From the NCBI RefSeq assembly GCF_016801865.2, contig NC_068937.1, forward strand, positions 129,494,117 through 129,558,116: a stretch of DNA of 64,000 nt, read 5' to 3'. Made by a program: the position numbers and the translations under genes. Below, piece by piece: positions 34,054 to 46,826 of the stretch. Every line of letters starts with the position of its first letter. Position 1 is the first letter of the stretch. The DNA is from Culex pipiens pallens (Eukaryota; Arthropoda; Insecta; Diptera; Culicidae). The notes under the pieces were generated by a model, which had not been told where the DNA came from, did not search any database, and worked only from the letters and a program-made list of their open reading frames with translations.

Positions 34054-37000
34054 GCTTAACTGGAAAGATAACGGAATATATTAAAACAGCAAAGGATTTT
34101 GCAATCGAATTCAAATCAAAATGAAACAGTGATTGAATTTGTTGACACCGTTTAGTTACTAAGCACTGCAGCACAACACTGTTTAATACCAACCCACCAA
34201 AATACCACGTGGTTCACTTGGAATGGCACACGCCACGGAAGGAACCCCCAACGCGACACCGCCACCGCTCTACAAATTACCCAATTGAATTAAAAGAACG
34301 CACTCAACCACCATGGATATAAATATAAAAGACCCCAGTAAGACAGACAGCTGACCGAAAACCCCTTAATAAAATGCTCGAAAGCCATTCAACGCGCGGC
34401 GATGTGTGCCTCTTCTCGAACCCAGCCCCGATCCTCCGCGACGAACCCCTCTCCAAAGGGCCATGTTCAACGATGATGATGGCCGGAATTGTCATAAATC
34501 CAAGCGCGCGCGTTGAAAGATCCCGGGCCGATGATAAATGATTAGTTTTATTCGATTTGTGGTCCCCTCTCGAAATCGAACCATCCCGACCACTTTGGCC
34601 ACGCACGTAACTAAACAAACACCCGGCCGGCAGCCGCAACCGCAAAACCCAAACTCTGGCGGGGTCCCTCCTCGGTCATACAAAAGTGTGAAGGTATCGC
34701 CGCGCGTAACTCGAATTAGGATTATTTATGGATTTCGATTTCGGCCGTCACCAGTGTCCCGGGTGTTACTGCTTTTGTTCCGGGAGTCGGGAGTCCTACT
34801 TCGAAGTGCCCGCCAATGCCGCGCGCCCGGGACCGACCCAATAAAAGCCCTAAAACAGGACACCACAATAGAGAGTGGCGACATTTCTAGGAAAACGCGC
34901 GCCCTAAGCCTATGGTGCTTGATCGAAGCAGGCCGCTGCATTTTGTAAGAAAGAAACCTTTCCGAAGACTTGTGAGTAGGTCTCTGGAAAATCATAAATC
35001 TTATTGCGTTTGTTTTATTCTAAACTAAAACGGTCCTACGACATATTTGGAATAGGCTCATTCTTGCAACACTTTTGTTATAATTTACCTACTATTTTCA
35101 GAGATTTAGGCCATTTTTTGAAATTTCATTGATGGTAGTTGTTCTTTTTAAATAAAATATTGCATTTCTAGTCTATTTAATCAAATGCAGCAAATCACTG
35201 CTTTAAGTAAGGTATTATACTGCCATCCACAATTTCGAAACATCTGAATTTAAATGATAATTTCACAAATCAATGATAAGACAATTCAAAAAACCATAAT
35301 TAAGCATGAGTTTGATTAGATTCAGCCATTAATATCATTATTTTGTTGGAGTAAAAATGTTCGGAATTTCTGAATGCAGTATAATAATGAGTATAATAAA
35401 TGAGCTTAATCTACCATTCTGACATGGATTTGGCATAGATTATCATTAAATATTTATAACTGCATGTAAAACATGTAGTAATAACAGGGCTGAAAAAAAA
35501 TGGTGCTATGGTTTCGGGAATAGCTTAGGGTAAATGCCTCTGTTTTTGACTTTTCAAAAAAAGCTACGTTATCTAGAGATCTGTCCGCATCTTTTGCTGT
35601 TTTGATATCGAAAATCCATCCACAGGAAGCCGAGATACAGCTGTTCAAAGTTGGAGTTCCACCTTTTACCCGAGCATGGGAGTTTAGGTGTTAAAAAAAT
35701 ACATAAGTCACATAATTTGCTATCGGTAAAAAAATCACTTGGAATGTTTTCATTATAAAGCGAGTTATTATGTTAAGTTATCAATGTTTATGATGTACAG
35801 AACATTGGTTGATCCGTATTTGGCAATCTACTGTTAAAATTTGACTAAAATAGGGTCGCAGAACTCGAATTTGATGTTTCTACAATAGGAAAATAAAAAA
35901 AATATTTTAAAATATTCATAATCCATAATGTTTGATGTTTATAATGAATCTCATAATATTAGCTCGGATTCAGTTTCCGGTAACCAAAAACATAAAATAA
36001 AAAAAATACTGATTCTTTAGAGAAAAAGACTGGTTCTAGGGCTCCTTTACCTTCTTTTTCTCCATTTTAACAGATGAGTTAAACACCCGGTTCGATGGCA
36101 GCCGCCAAAGCCTGCTGCGATCTAGCTTCTTCTAATCAAAATCCTTCCTAAGAAATCCTCCGAAGATCGCCGAAATCGTGTGCTCAGGTAGCCGCTAGCC
36201 ACGCGCGGTCCTGGCATGGCCAACTTTGGGTTCCTCCCCGTCACGGCACTTCAAACTGTTTGCCAAAATTCGACCCAACAAAAAAAAATGCTGCATTTAG
36301 GGACTGGAAAAATGACAATTTATGATCCAATTTTTGATTCGCTTTCTTTTGAAAACACTTCTGCGAACAATACTCGATGCACCAAAAAAGAAAAAAAGCG
36401 AACCCAAACGCTAAAAGATTCATCGATCATTCGATGCTCGTTTGGTCCTCTTTTTTCGGAATGTCCTGCGGATACCACAATAGAGCATGCGGTTCGGCCA
36501 GACAAAGCGGCATCGTCCTCGCAGAAAAGCAAAAAATAGGATCCCTTCCATAAAAGTGAAGTGGCAATAAAATCCATAACTCGGATCGAATAGAGCAAAA
36601 ATTTCTGGATTTGGATTTTTTTTCGCCCATTTCTGGTGATCGATCAAACCATTTTGGACAGCTTTTTGAAGATGCGTTACAGAGCAAAATTCAATTAGGT
36701 CCAGCATTGTCGGATGCACTTTGCGTAATCCGTCAAAATTAGGCTGGATTTTGGCGGGAGTGCGAAAAAGGACCGTTTTATGAGAGGTGGGTTTAGCCTA
36801 GAAGGCCCAAGTACGCCTCAAGACGGCTGTCTTGGCGTATGATGGATCGGATTTGAGACAATCTAAAGAGAAATGTTGCCTTAATTTGTGGTATTTATAA
36901 GAAAGTTGGACTTTTTTTTCAATAATTTATTTGTGTTGCCTCATCTAGATTCTATTTCTAAATATTAACCGAATCGAAAGAGAGCACCTAACAAATTGCT

Positions 37001-37101
37001 TTTGAGCTTTCTAAATTCATAGGAAAGCATTTGAAAAATCACATATTCACGTAAAATTTAACTCCTTGTGAACAGCAGTGACGAACTTCCCTAACTTTCC
37101 A
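34054..37101. other. Intergenic, no gene supported
   Basis: A GC-richer block at 34200-34950 has overlapping frames on both strands without domains; it could hold regulatory sequence. The frame at 36216-36539 and its - strand partners show no known motif. No bounded repeat was recognised. Confidence 0.4.
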
Positions 37102-37103
37102 TA

Positions 37104-37464
37104 CACCCAGAACTGGACTTCGGCAAACGAGAGGATAAGGAGCACGATTCGGTAGTAAAATGGTACTGTGTGCGGACTGAGAGGATAAATCCCGAAATTA
37201 CCGAGAGTACTTTACTCATGGATTAAAAGTACTGGTACCGAGACTCGAACCCAAGACCTTCGGCATATTGAACCGTGCCTTTGCCGTATGGGCCACCATG
37301 GTTCAGTGACTAATTGGCGATCATTTGTCCAAAAAAGCCACTCAATAGGATGAACTGTTCCAATGAACGAATGAACACGCGAGAGGACTATACTCTCGCA
37401 AAATAGCACATTCCTCACGTTTCTTTTCGTGAGGAATATCCCCTCGTTCTTTAAACTTTGGGTG
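37104..37464. mobile_element. TA-flanked MITE carrying a tRNA-like pol III promoter
   Basis: The ends are CACCCAGAACT and, inverted, CACCCAAAGTT, with further inverse similarity at CGAGAGGATA/CGAGGGGATA. TA flanks both sides (37102-37103, 37465-37466). On the - strand the centre has an A-box-like TGGCCCATACGG (about 37287-37298) and a B-box-like GGTTCGAGTCT (about 37236-37246). It may be a SINE captured by, or inserted into, a MITE, or a composite family. Confidence 0.6.
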
Positions 37465-37466
37465 TA

Positions 37467-38423
37467 TAAAATTGAAAATAATAAATTTCGGCATCCCAAT
37501 TGCTTGGAAAACTCAAATTGCACGTTATTTTGTGAGATTCTTGTTTTTGCTTGAACTGTGCATGCAATATATTCCAATGTTTTTGCCTTGTATTTTCTTG
37601 GGTTGTTAATTGTCTGCCAGAAATTTTTGATTTTTTTTAATGTTAACATCTCTTATTTTTGTATTTTTTCCATGTTTCGTAAATTCACTTTATATTACAA
37701 TATTTATTATGCAAAATACAAAAAAACGGATTGCGCTAAAAAAATCATTTATGAAAAATCCCAAGTTGCTCAAAATCGAGGTCAAAATTCATTAGGCAGT
37801 GTTGCCAATTTTTATGAGTTGTAAAATTAAATTTGCAATCGAAAAGAACTTTAATTGGATATCATGCACCGTTTCCGAGAGCTATCAATTAAAAATGTTT
37901 TTTGTTGATAACGTAACTTTTGTATCTGTAAAGGTCATGAGCAAGCTAGACCACCTCTGATTTTTTAAGATAACACAATTTCCTTTAAATTTGCTTCAAA
38001 GATATTGAAAATTCGACCAATGGTTGTTGAGATACAGCCTCGGACAGAAGATCACACTAGAAAAACATGGTTTTATGTGACGATTTTTCCATAGCAGATT
38101 TTACTTCAAGTTTCAAGGGCAACAAAAATTGTTGACTAAAATTGAGTTTTGTTATTTAGCAATCTTGTAAAATCGATTATAAACTTTCCCAAATAAATTG
38201 TATAACACTTGTAAATGCATTTTAAATCAAATTATACATTTTATTTTATTACAAACAAGCCTTACCCGACAAAGAACGTCTTGACGTATAGCTTGTTTGC
38301 TTGTTCAGCCTCCTGTGATCAAAATTTGAGTTTACGTACATTTTCCCATACAATCTGCAGATGCCCCGGAATCGGTCTCAGAGTGGCCAAAGTGGGAATT
38401 TTTTAGCATATAAACCTTCCTTG
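37467..38423. other. Intergenic, no gene seen
   Basis: AT-rich; no exon or repeat could be delimited. Confidence 0.45.
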
Positions 38424-38586
38424 CACGGAGAAAAAAGAGTGCCCAAAATCGTGAACACCCATTCATGAAATTGGGAACCACGAACAAAGTGTTCAAATTC
38501 CATGGTACGTTTTTGAAAATCTTTGTTTGTGGTTCCCAATTTCATGAACGGGTGTTCACGATTTTGGGAACTCTTTTTTCTCCGTG
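38424..38586. repeat. 163-bp hairpin MITE, CACGGAGAAAAAAGAG ends
   Basis: CACGGAGAAAAAAGAG begins the left arm, and the inverse CTCTTTTTTCTCCGTG ends the right. The arms stay complementary through AATCGTGAACACCC and TTGGGAACCACGAACAAAG, giving about 65 bp per arm and a short loop near 38492-38518. Confidence 0.8.
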
Positions 38587-39546
38587 TGGGCTTATACGAA
38601 CCCAACGCAACAAAGAGCACCTCAACCCGACGCTCCGTATTGAACTGATTTGCGTTCGAACAAAACCGTCGAAATTTTTTATATATAAGTAGATTTTGAA
38701 TTTTGGGACCACGATTCGAAAAAGGCAGGTGTAAAAAAATATTATAAATTCAATGATAAATTGATAAAAAAAAGCATAAATGTAATGATGCTATACTATT
38801 GCTATACTTTTTGATTTAAAATTTCGAAAATAGGGCTTGAACTTTAGATTGTTAATCTCTACAAAGAGAGACTAAACGAAGCAAATCCAACATGATAAAT
38901 AAATTTAAATTTTAGCTCGAAAAGGATTAGGTGAGATCCATAGTTTTTGTGCTGCCTTTAGACTTTTCCTGAAGATCATCTTTCTTTTTAACATACCGGC
39001 AGTCGCGTTAGTGTACTTTGTATACACTTTGTAAGGACGATTGTAACATAATTTTTGATCGTTTTTAAACAAATGTTAGCATAAACTCTTACGACTCCAT
39101 TATAAATTGCAAATAACACACCACTCAGCATCCATAAACCTCCTCAAATTCACCACATTTTCATCACCGCGTCGTCATCACACATCATCTGACTAGACTA
39201 GGGGGTGAAAAACGAAACCCTCAAAGCAAATACCAAAAAATGGGAGGAGGCAAATCGCCCTATCTTTTCTGCCTTTCATTCTCCCTCCTAGAACTTTTGG
39301 ACTCCAGTCAGAGCAACTTCCCCTTGTTTTGCAGTGCCCTCCATTGCATCCTTCTTCTTCACCACACTTGAATGGGCTTGCCTTCGTTCGTTCGTTTGGC
39401 GCGCGTATGTTTCAATTAGGCTCTTGCAGTTTCGTCCTTTTTTTTTTTTTGTTGGTTTTGATTCCTTTTCGTCCTTTCGTCTGAGTCTTCTCCTGTTAGG
39501 CTATTGTTTGATTTGGGTTAAATTTGTTGACTTTGCACCGAGATGT
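38587..39546. other. Upstream region of the hkb gene
   Basis: No gene seen. 38990-39050 (TTAACATACCGGCAGTCGCG and GTGTACTTTGTATACAC) is a fragment of the TTAA-type MITE found whole at 45615-45699. Confidence 0.45.
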
Positions 39547-39552
39547 TCAGTT
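39547..39552 (+). promoter_or_regulatory. Candidate initiator of the hkb gene
   Basis: TCAGTT matches the arthropod initiator consensus and lies 122 bp before the ATG at 39674. It is short, and no TATA box or convincing downstream element accompanies it, so the call is tentative. Confidence 0.25.
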
Positions 39553-39673
39553 TGCAGCCAGATCGCAAAGTGTCAACATCGCCTGCTTAGTTGTTTTTTT
39601 TTCGGTTGCGTTTCTTTCTTATTTTCCGTTCGACGTTTCGATCGTGCTTCGTGAGGATTAAAGTGTGGCAATC

Positions 39674-40587
39674 ATGTCTGTGAAAACGATCGCACCACCG
39701 CAAACCTATTCGCGCCTGTTCCGTCCGTGGGATGCCGCGGCTGAGGGCATCAGGGATAACAGCCCCAGCAAGGCCAGTGATAGTGGAAGTGATCGTACCG
39801 CGATAAAAAGTGAACCGTGTGAAGCGACCATCCGTGCTCGGCTGGACTTGGACAGTCCGATGTCGTCGGAGCCCAAGTCTCCGATGTACAGTCCGGCTAA
39901 GCATTCGTTGATCGGAACTCCGGAATTGGATACCGCCGCGGCCTTCCTGAACCACCCGACGGATCTTGCCTCGTACTACTATTACTGCAGTCAACAGCAG
40001 CAGAAACTTGGCGTTGAACTACTTCCTGCCGGATTCAACTTTGCCGGACTTCCGGTGAACCCGCTCACGTACGACCAGATGGAGCAGGAATACTTCCGGG
40101 TACTCAGCGAGGACGCCAAGGCCAAGCTGCTCAGCAGTCGCAAGCAACGGCCGAAGAAGTTCAAGTGCCCCCACTGCGATGTCGCCTTCTCCAACAACGG
40201 CCAACTCAAGGGTCATATCCGGATTCATACCGGTAAGTTACCACATACCAACTCAACCTCATTTCTCGTGACTAACCCACCATTCCCTCTACTTCAATTC
40301 CTACAGGAGAGCGCCCGTTCAAGTGCGACGAACCGACCTGCGGCAAGACCTTCACCCGGAACGAGGAGCTGACCCGCCACAAGCGCATCCACACCGGAAT
40401 CCGGCCGTACGCGTGCCAAACCTGCGGAAAGAAGTTTGGCCGCCGCGATCACCTCAAGAAGCACACCAAGACGCACATGCCCCAGGAGCGGTACACGTAC
40501 GGACTTGCGCCGGCAGCGATGCTGATGCCGATGTACGGAGCGGCGGCGGCGGCCGCGGCCGTTGCGACGCAACTTTATGGGTATTGA
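39674..40587 (+). CDS. hkb: Huckebein-type C2H2 zinc-finger transcription factor
   Basis: Exons 39674-40232 and 40307-40587 (GT-AG intron of 74 bp, phase 1) encode 279 residues. Huckebein is a terminal gap-gene repressor acting in the nucleus to pattern the embryonic ends. FRPW at residues 16-19 matches the Groucho-recruiting motif known from Drosophila Huckebein. Three C2H2 fingers follow: C165/C168/H181/H185, C193/C198/H211/H215 and C223/C226/H239/H243, joined by HTGERPF and HTGIRPY linkers, with Sp1-like contact residues (NEELTR, RRDHLKK). The intron falls in the Gly codon of the first linker. The tail has a poly-Ala run encoded by GCG/GCC repeats. The ATG at 39674 is the first Met of the frame; ATTAAA at 40792-40797 is a likely poly(A) signal. 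Orthology is inferred from FRPW plus the three fingers. Confidence 0.87.
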
Positions 40588-41390
40588 GCGGGAGAGAGCG
40601 GGGTAGCATTAAGTGAACTTGTCAAGTGATATGTGTTGGGACCAGTGAAGTGGCAACTTTTTTAACCAGATGAAACCTATTTTTGATAAAGTGCGCAGAA
40701 ATGTATTGACTGAGGTATTTTTTTGTACAGAGAATAGTTGTAGATGTATATATTTTAAGTATTTTAAAAAGAAAATATAAAAGAATGAATAATTAAAACC
40801 TCCTGGTGTTTTGTTTTTATGGACATATCTGAAATTTTATAATATTGAGAACAGTTTCAGGAGTTTTCAAAGTTGGATTACTCCCCAAGTCCTTTCTTAT
40901 CAATATAGGTTTTTATGATTGCATAGCATCCGAAAAAATCCCGAAATCGTATAACAATTGAAGCGACAAGGCCTACTACCTTGCCTCTACCACAGAGACG
41001 ATGATGAAAACAGACATTTCACAGAATCAACGGAAGAGGAAGGATACGTGGACATACCGTGGAATACCGGGGGAGTGCGGATGAGGGGGATCGTTTGATC
41101 AGTTAAATATAATAAAACCAGGCAAAAACTCACGCTCCATACAACAAGTTGAAATTTCGCTAGAAAAAAAAACGGAGGGCCAGATGCACGTGGTCCATTC
41201 ACAAGCTCCTATATTTGTTTGTGCTAACAAACGTTTTAGAACATTTAAAAAAAATCAAATTTGGCTATTTGATTTTAACAAATGTCCGGAAGATTGTAAA
41301 AAGGGTGGTTTTTGTAAGAAACCCCGTCATGTTATACATTTTTAGAAAGGTATTCGAAAGATCTTTCCAACGAGTCCAAAAGATTGCAAA

Positions 41391-41576
41391 TCTGACAACC
41401 CTATCAAAAGTTATAAGCACTTAAGTGTTATTTATGAACTTTTTAGAGGCCGGATCTCATATATTTCGATGAAAACTTTGTCCGGATCTATCATGCGACC
41501 TGTCGTTGGATAGGTAATTAACAGACCGAGTTCAAACAATTGAAGATCTGACAACCCTATCAAAAGTTATAAGCAC
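41391..41576 (+). repeat. 30-bp direct duplication within a repeat-like block
   Basis: A perfect 30-bp unit starting TCTGACAACCCTATC occurs at 41391-41420 and 41547-41576, 156 bp apart. The surrounding block ends with GAAGGCACCAAGCACC near 41705, which reads like the 3' part of a dispersed element, though no boundaries could be set. Confidence 0.5.
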
Positions 41577-42193
41577 ATAAGAGCCCTGAATTATGAAGAT
41601 CTGACTACCCAATCTGATGGTATGAATAATGAATCAAGTTGATAGAACACTGAAGGTCCGCCCTTTTGTATCTGTTTTGGATAGCATTACGCTCTAAATG
41701 TGAGGAAGGCACCAAGCACCTAAAGGTGGATTAAGTAACGTTTTTTTAAGATTTTACAAGTTAACTGAAACCAACATTTTCAAACCTATAGCTTCTCCAT
41801 TCGCTTTCATACTCAAATTTAAGGCTATTTTGTATTAAAGTTCAAGCAGTAAATCGGCTATATTTACCAAAAAAATAAAGGGAAATTACCGGCATCTCAG
41901 CCGTTCTTATTTATGGCCAAAACAACAAATCCAATTTAATTGTCTATTTTTTCTGTAAATGGGTTTGTCTAAATCTGGAGTGATATGAAGTTACAATTGA
42001 CTTTCTGGTTGTCGATCTTCTTGATCTCAATATTGCTCCATCTGTCGATGATTTCTTTTCAAACTTCAGCCTTCGATTCTCTTATTACTAGACGAATATC
42101 AAAACTAAATAAATCAGCGTGCACGTCATGATTTAAAGATTTTTATTCGAAAAGGTTCCATAGCTTATAGCATCTTTTAAAAAGAATAGAAAT

Positions 42194-42276
42194 CTAGAGT
42201 TTATTTTTTTTTTAAAAAAAAAGGTCCTATAAGCTATTGTGTTTGTTTATAGGACGTTTTTTAAAAAAAAACTCTG
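42194..42276. repeat. Diverged hairpin MITE (CTGGAG family)
   Basis: CTAGAGTTTATTTTT...AAAGGTCCTATAAGC is followed by GTTTATAGGAC...AAAAACTCTGG, an imperfect hairpin of about 83 bp resembling the arms of the copy at 7873 without its centre. Confidence 0.55.
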
Positions 42277-44662
42277 GAAATGTTATTTTTCAAGGAACAA
42301 AGCTATCTCAGTTATTCATTTCAAAAAATTTAGTCTACATATAATTTAAAAAAAATCAAACGATATTTGGTTATCTTTTGCTACATAGCCTTCAGCGATG
42401 CTGCTTAATTTCATCTTGATTTTCTTTTATTTTTAATATAAAAATCTTTCTAGAAATTACACCGACCAACAAAATTTCTGCGCAGGCTCAACTCGAGGGG
42501 AAGCATGAAGTTTGGGGTCCCCAGAAACACGTGCACTTTGAATTTTTCAAAAATATTTAGACAGGGCCGAATGGTTTTTCTCCAAAGTTTGTATGGAGAA
42601 TTAGTGCTGTTCGCTACTCCCACATATTGCATGTAATTTTGACATAAGGTGTGAAAGAGATACACTTAACGTTTAAATTTGTTTATAGGGCTGATTAGTT
42701 TGTAACACGTCACTTATTTGTTTTTTTGTTCTCGGAAATAATTCAAATTGTCATTGCTTTTCAATAAAGAGTAATATAGGACATGCAGATGATCAATTCA
42801 AAACATTTTCGAATTTGGTAGTCCGTAAATTGATCGAAAACCGATAAAAATGGTTTTGTTGACAAAAGTTTGAAAACTAACCCGAGAAATGTTCTTTTTC
42901 AAGTAAAACGCCAACATCTTCCAAGCGAAAAAAGCTATCTCAGCCCTGCAAATCGAACATTTTAGTCTTATAATTTATGATTGAAATTTAAAAATAGAAA
43001 ACAAAATTGTTTAGGTTATATTTATATAAACACTTTCTAAAATAGTTTATATGATACATCTCGAGGAATCGAAAAATAAAACGTTTTCAATTCATAGCTT
43101 AAATGTGTGTTTTAGGCAATTCTGATTCTGATAACCGAAAATAGTCCAACAATCTTTCACCACAACACAACTCCAAAAGTACAGCAGTGAAGATTCCACT
43201 TAACTTCCATCAATCCAACATTTACGCTGCCATTCTAGAAAGGGGGAAATCTCTGTAAGCTAAATTGAATATCACCCAACCCAGTCCAGCCCAGTCAGGC
43301 CAGGCCAGCATCCAATCCAGCCCCTGTTTCTTTTTCATTACCGTAACCAAAAACCGGTCCAAAAACAGTTCGAGCAATAGAGATAGAGAGCCAGAGAGGG
43401 GACAACATGCCAGATTAAGGCCTGCCGGAAGGAGTGCTAACAAGTCCCCTTCGCGCGATTGACTGCTGAGCTATAGGGAAGAAGAAAAATAACTCCCTAT
43501 GCGATCTTCGGCAGCCAAAAAGCAATTTCGTGACAGCAGTGGCAAACCCTCGCTGCGCGCCTCGTTATGGCCTCCGCGCGCTCGACGCCATCATTCTAAC
43601 CGGTGCGGCTTGGAACGGAAAGATAGAATTTGTTAATTTGCATGAAATAAAGGAAACCAACCATGCGTCTTCACCAAATAGTATGAAGTTTGAAGTATTC
43701 GATGGAGTCGCACGGTTGGTTATCTATGACATGTTTGGACATAATGAAATATTATTTTTATTTGTTTTGGTTAATTTCTTATGATAAATTTCGAGTACTT
43801 TTATTTGAAGATTTGAAAAGAAGAGTATTTTCTACCGGAATAATTTTCTTTTAATTCCTCAATTCGGAAATTCCGTGCAATCAACTGAAGAATCCTGCAA
43901 AAAAGGGGGACTTTTGTAAAACGAATCTTACTGATAATGCTTCCCAAATAGGCCCGGCACACACACCCAACACAGAACACAGACAATTTAACGTGAGCTC
44001 GTCTCACAATGGGGTGAGTTTTCTGGCCCCGTCACGCAGGTTTTCCATCCTCCGGCAGTCCTCCGCGCCAAAAGGGCCAAAAACTTACACATTTATATCG
44101 CTCCGGTTGAACGGTTGAATGAGTCTACAATTTTCTTCTGCCATCTTTTTTTTTCTCGCTGCTTTACTTCGATTCATCGATTTTGCCTCCGGAAGAAAAA
44201 GTAAAGGAAAATTGCTTCGGAAAAACTTGCCAAAGTTGGGTAGATTTTCGGGGAGGACTCCCTGGGTTGTATTTATGCGTATCTTTTGGAGGGTTATTAG
44301 CTTCTCTCGAATAGGTCAGGGTAGGAACACGCGAGCATGATGGACAAATTTATCTGTTTCTTTGACTTTCGAAGGAAATAAAAAAGGATGCGAACTACGT
44401 AATCTTGATGCGATGACTTCCATCATTGTCATGAGTTTTCTTTCGACAACATAAATTTTGCTAAATTCCTTCTACAAGTTGTTCACCCTTGATATTTTTA
44501 GGTGAAGTTTTTTTTTAATTTTCTTGTTAAGTTATGAAAATCATCATTGGCAAATGGTTGTCAACCAGGATATCAGTGATTGAATTACAAAATTAAATAA
44601 TTTTTGAACACAATTGATTTAAAGCATAAATTCGTCCAGTACCTTCAAGAAGATAGAATTTA

Positions 44663-46128
44663 CACGCAGAAAAATATGTTGTACGATCAGCCTGTATGAG
44701 GTTTGATTCAACAAAATGTGTGTTGAATATAATCAACGCCGATTTTGCGTTGAAACAAACCTTGATTTTCTCAATTCCACAAAAATCTTTCTTTGATTTG
44801 GGTAATTCTCCGCCAACTCACACAGCAGTTGCCCCGACCCCTCTTCGATTTGCGTGAAACTTTGTCCTACTGGGTAACTTTTGTCCCTGATCACGAATCC
44901 GAGGTCCGTTTTTTGATATCTCGTGACGGAGGGGCGGTACGACCCCTTCCATTTTTGAACATGCGAAAAAAGAGGTGTTTTTCAATAATTTGCAGCCTGA
45001 AACGGTGATGAGATAGAAATTAGGTGTCAAAGGGACTTTTATGTAAAATTAGACGCCCGATTTGATGGCGTACTCAGAATTCCGAAAAAACGTATTTTTC
45101 ATCGAAAAAACACTAAAAAAGTTTTAAAAATTCTCCCATTTTCCGTTACTCGACTGTAAATTTTTTTGGAACATTTCATTTTATGGGAAATTTAATGTTC
45201 TTTTCAAATCTACATTGACCCAGAAGGGTCATTTTTTCATTTAGAACAAAATTTTTCATTTTAAAATTTCGTGTTTTTTCTAACTTTGCAGGTCGTCGTT
45301 GATCATGGCCGTTCATGGTCACACGACAGACACGGACGACGAAACAAAGAGAAACGCAAAAAGTAACTTTTTCAAAACTTTTTTTCGTAAAATCGCGATA
45401 ACTCGTGATGTTTATAAGCAAACCCCTTATGTATATATATTAAAATTTTTGTAATTGTCTTCTCTACAACTTTGTAGAACATTGTTACACTCTAAAAAAT
45501 AACCCTGCAAAGTTAGAAAAACACGAAATTTTAAAATGAAAAATTTTGTTCTAAATGAAAAAATGACCCTTCTGGGTCAATGTAGATTCGAAAAGTGCAT
45601 TAAATTTCCCTTAACCCACCGGAGGTCGCGTACGTGTACTTTGTACACAGTTTGTAAGGGCACTTGTAAGAAAGGCGAAAACACGCGACTTCCCGAAGGT
45701 TAAAATTACATGTTTCAAAATTTTTTACAGTCAAGTAACGGAAAATGGGAGAATTTTTAAAACTTTTTTCGGAATTCTGAAAAAAGTCCCTTTGACACCA
45801 AATTTCTATCTCATCACCGTTTCAGGCTGCAAATTATTGAAAAACACCCTTTTTTCGCATGTTCAAAAATGAAAGGGGTCGTACCACCCCTCCGTCACGA
45901 GATATCAAAAAAAGGATTCGTGATCAGGGACAAAAGTTACCCCTTAGGACAAAGTTTCACGCAAATCGAAGAGGGATCGGGGCAACTTTTCCCGATTTCG
46001 TGTGAGTTGGTAGAGAATTACCCATTTTAAAAAGTGGCTTTGGCATTTAGCGTTGTTTCAGCAAAAATCTTGATTTTCAAATCAACAAAACGTTTTGTTG
46101 ATTCAAATATGCCTTATTTTTCTGCGTG
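44663..46128. mobile_element. Long-palindrome element, CACGCAGAAAAAT ends
   Basis: The ends are CACGCAGAAAAAT and its inverse, with TA on both sides (44661-44662, 46129-46130). The arms are inverse repeats for about 700 bp: for example GATATCTCGTGACGGAGGGG near 44917 against its inverse near 45890, and GACCCAGAAGGGTCA near 45219 against its inverse near 45565. The right arm carries an extra TTAA-flanked MITE (45615-45699) that the left arm lacks. No coding frame is present. Confidence 0.78.
45615..45699. repeat. 85-bp TTAA-flanked MITE nested in a palindrome arm
   Basis: CCCACCGGAGGTCGCGT and, inverted, CCTTCGGGAAGTCGCGT form the ends, with TTAA at 45611-45614 and 45700-45703. The left arm of the host palindrome (near 45175-45190) shows the uninterrupted sequence, so this is an insertion with a built-in empty site. 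TTAA targeting points to piggyBac-type mobilisation. Confidence 0.75.
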
Positions 46129-46130
46129 TA

Positions 46131-46824
46131 AGAATGACGATCAATTTTCTAACAAAAGATGAAAGCTTTAACTTAACCTGTTATCAATAATTAAGCTTAT
46201 GATGTTTAACATATTCAAACCATAAAAAAACGATACCTACCGCAATGACTTAGATTCATATCCTTTCGCTGGACTTTTGTAAAGAAAACTCATGAAAACG
46301 AAAAAAAAAGGTAAATGTCAAAGAAGTTCTTAAACATACGCGTTAAATAAAATCTAAATTGAAACCGAAATCCACCCAATTTTCGAGGAGACTGATTCTG
46401 AGCAAACCAATCTATTTTTCTCATTTTCCATCTAATGATAGCTCGGAAAATTTTGGTCCGATTTTCAGCATCATGTACTTGACGGTTGTTAAATTGTCAA
46501 AACTTTTACGTATTTTGAAGATTTTAATATCAGGCAATGTTGTGGTGCTGCGATTCTGTACTAAAAACGCAGGACGCAGTTTGCAAGTTCTAAATATTGA
46601 AATGTATAAAAATATTGAAATGTAAGAAAAAGGTGGCGTAAAATGAGTAGGATTATTGTCAAGTGTGAGATTCTTTTATTATAATTTTATGACAAACAAC
46701 TTGTCGAAGACCCCAAAACGATCCTAGTTAACACTGACGAGTTATTATCGATTCAAAGAAGACGTTTTTGTATGAAAAGATTTTTTTTCACCAACTATAA
46801 CGATCCATAGCGATTCTTCAACCT
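46131..46824. other. Intergenic, no gene seen
   Basis: The frame at 46359-46625 has no motif. Nothing else was recognised. Confidence 0.4.
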
Positions 46825-46826
46825 TA

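Larger units (their letters stand above)
40798..44660. other. Intergenic downstream of hkb, no gene seen
   Basis: Frames at 41215-41424, 42450-42665, 43222-43462 and 43530-43784 have no recognisable domain or splice structure. Two small repeats inside are listed separately. The rest is AT-rich and unassigned. Confidence 0.4.

Noticed and set aside
33825..34124. A separate 99-residue gene
   Set aside because: It is a chance frame across a transposon fragment and the last receptor exon, which is read in a different frame.
34304..34995. GC-rich coding exon
   Set aside because: Frames on both strands are equally long, arginine-rich and motif-free, as expected of a non-coding GC-rich block.
36216..36719. 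Gene on either strand
   Set aside because: Overlapping frames on both strands, basic low-complexity composition and no domain or intron signals.
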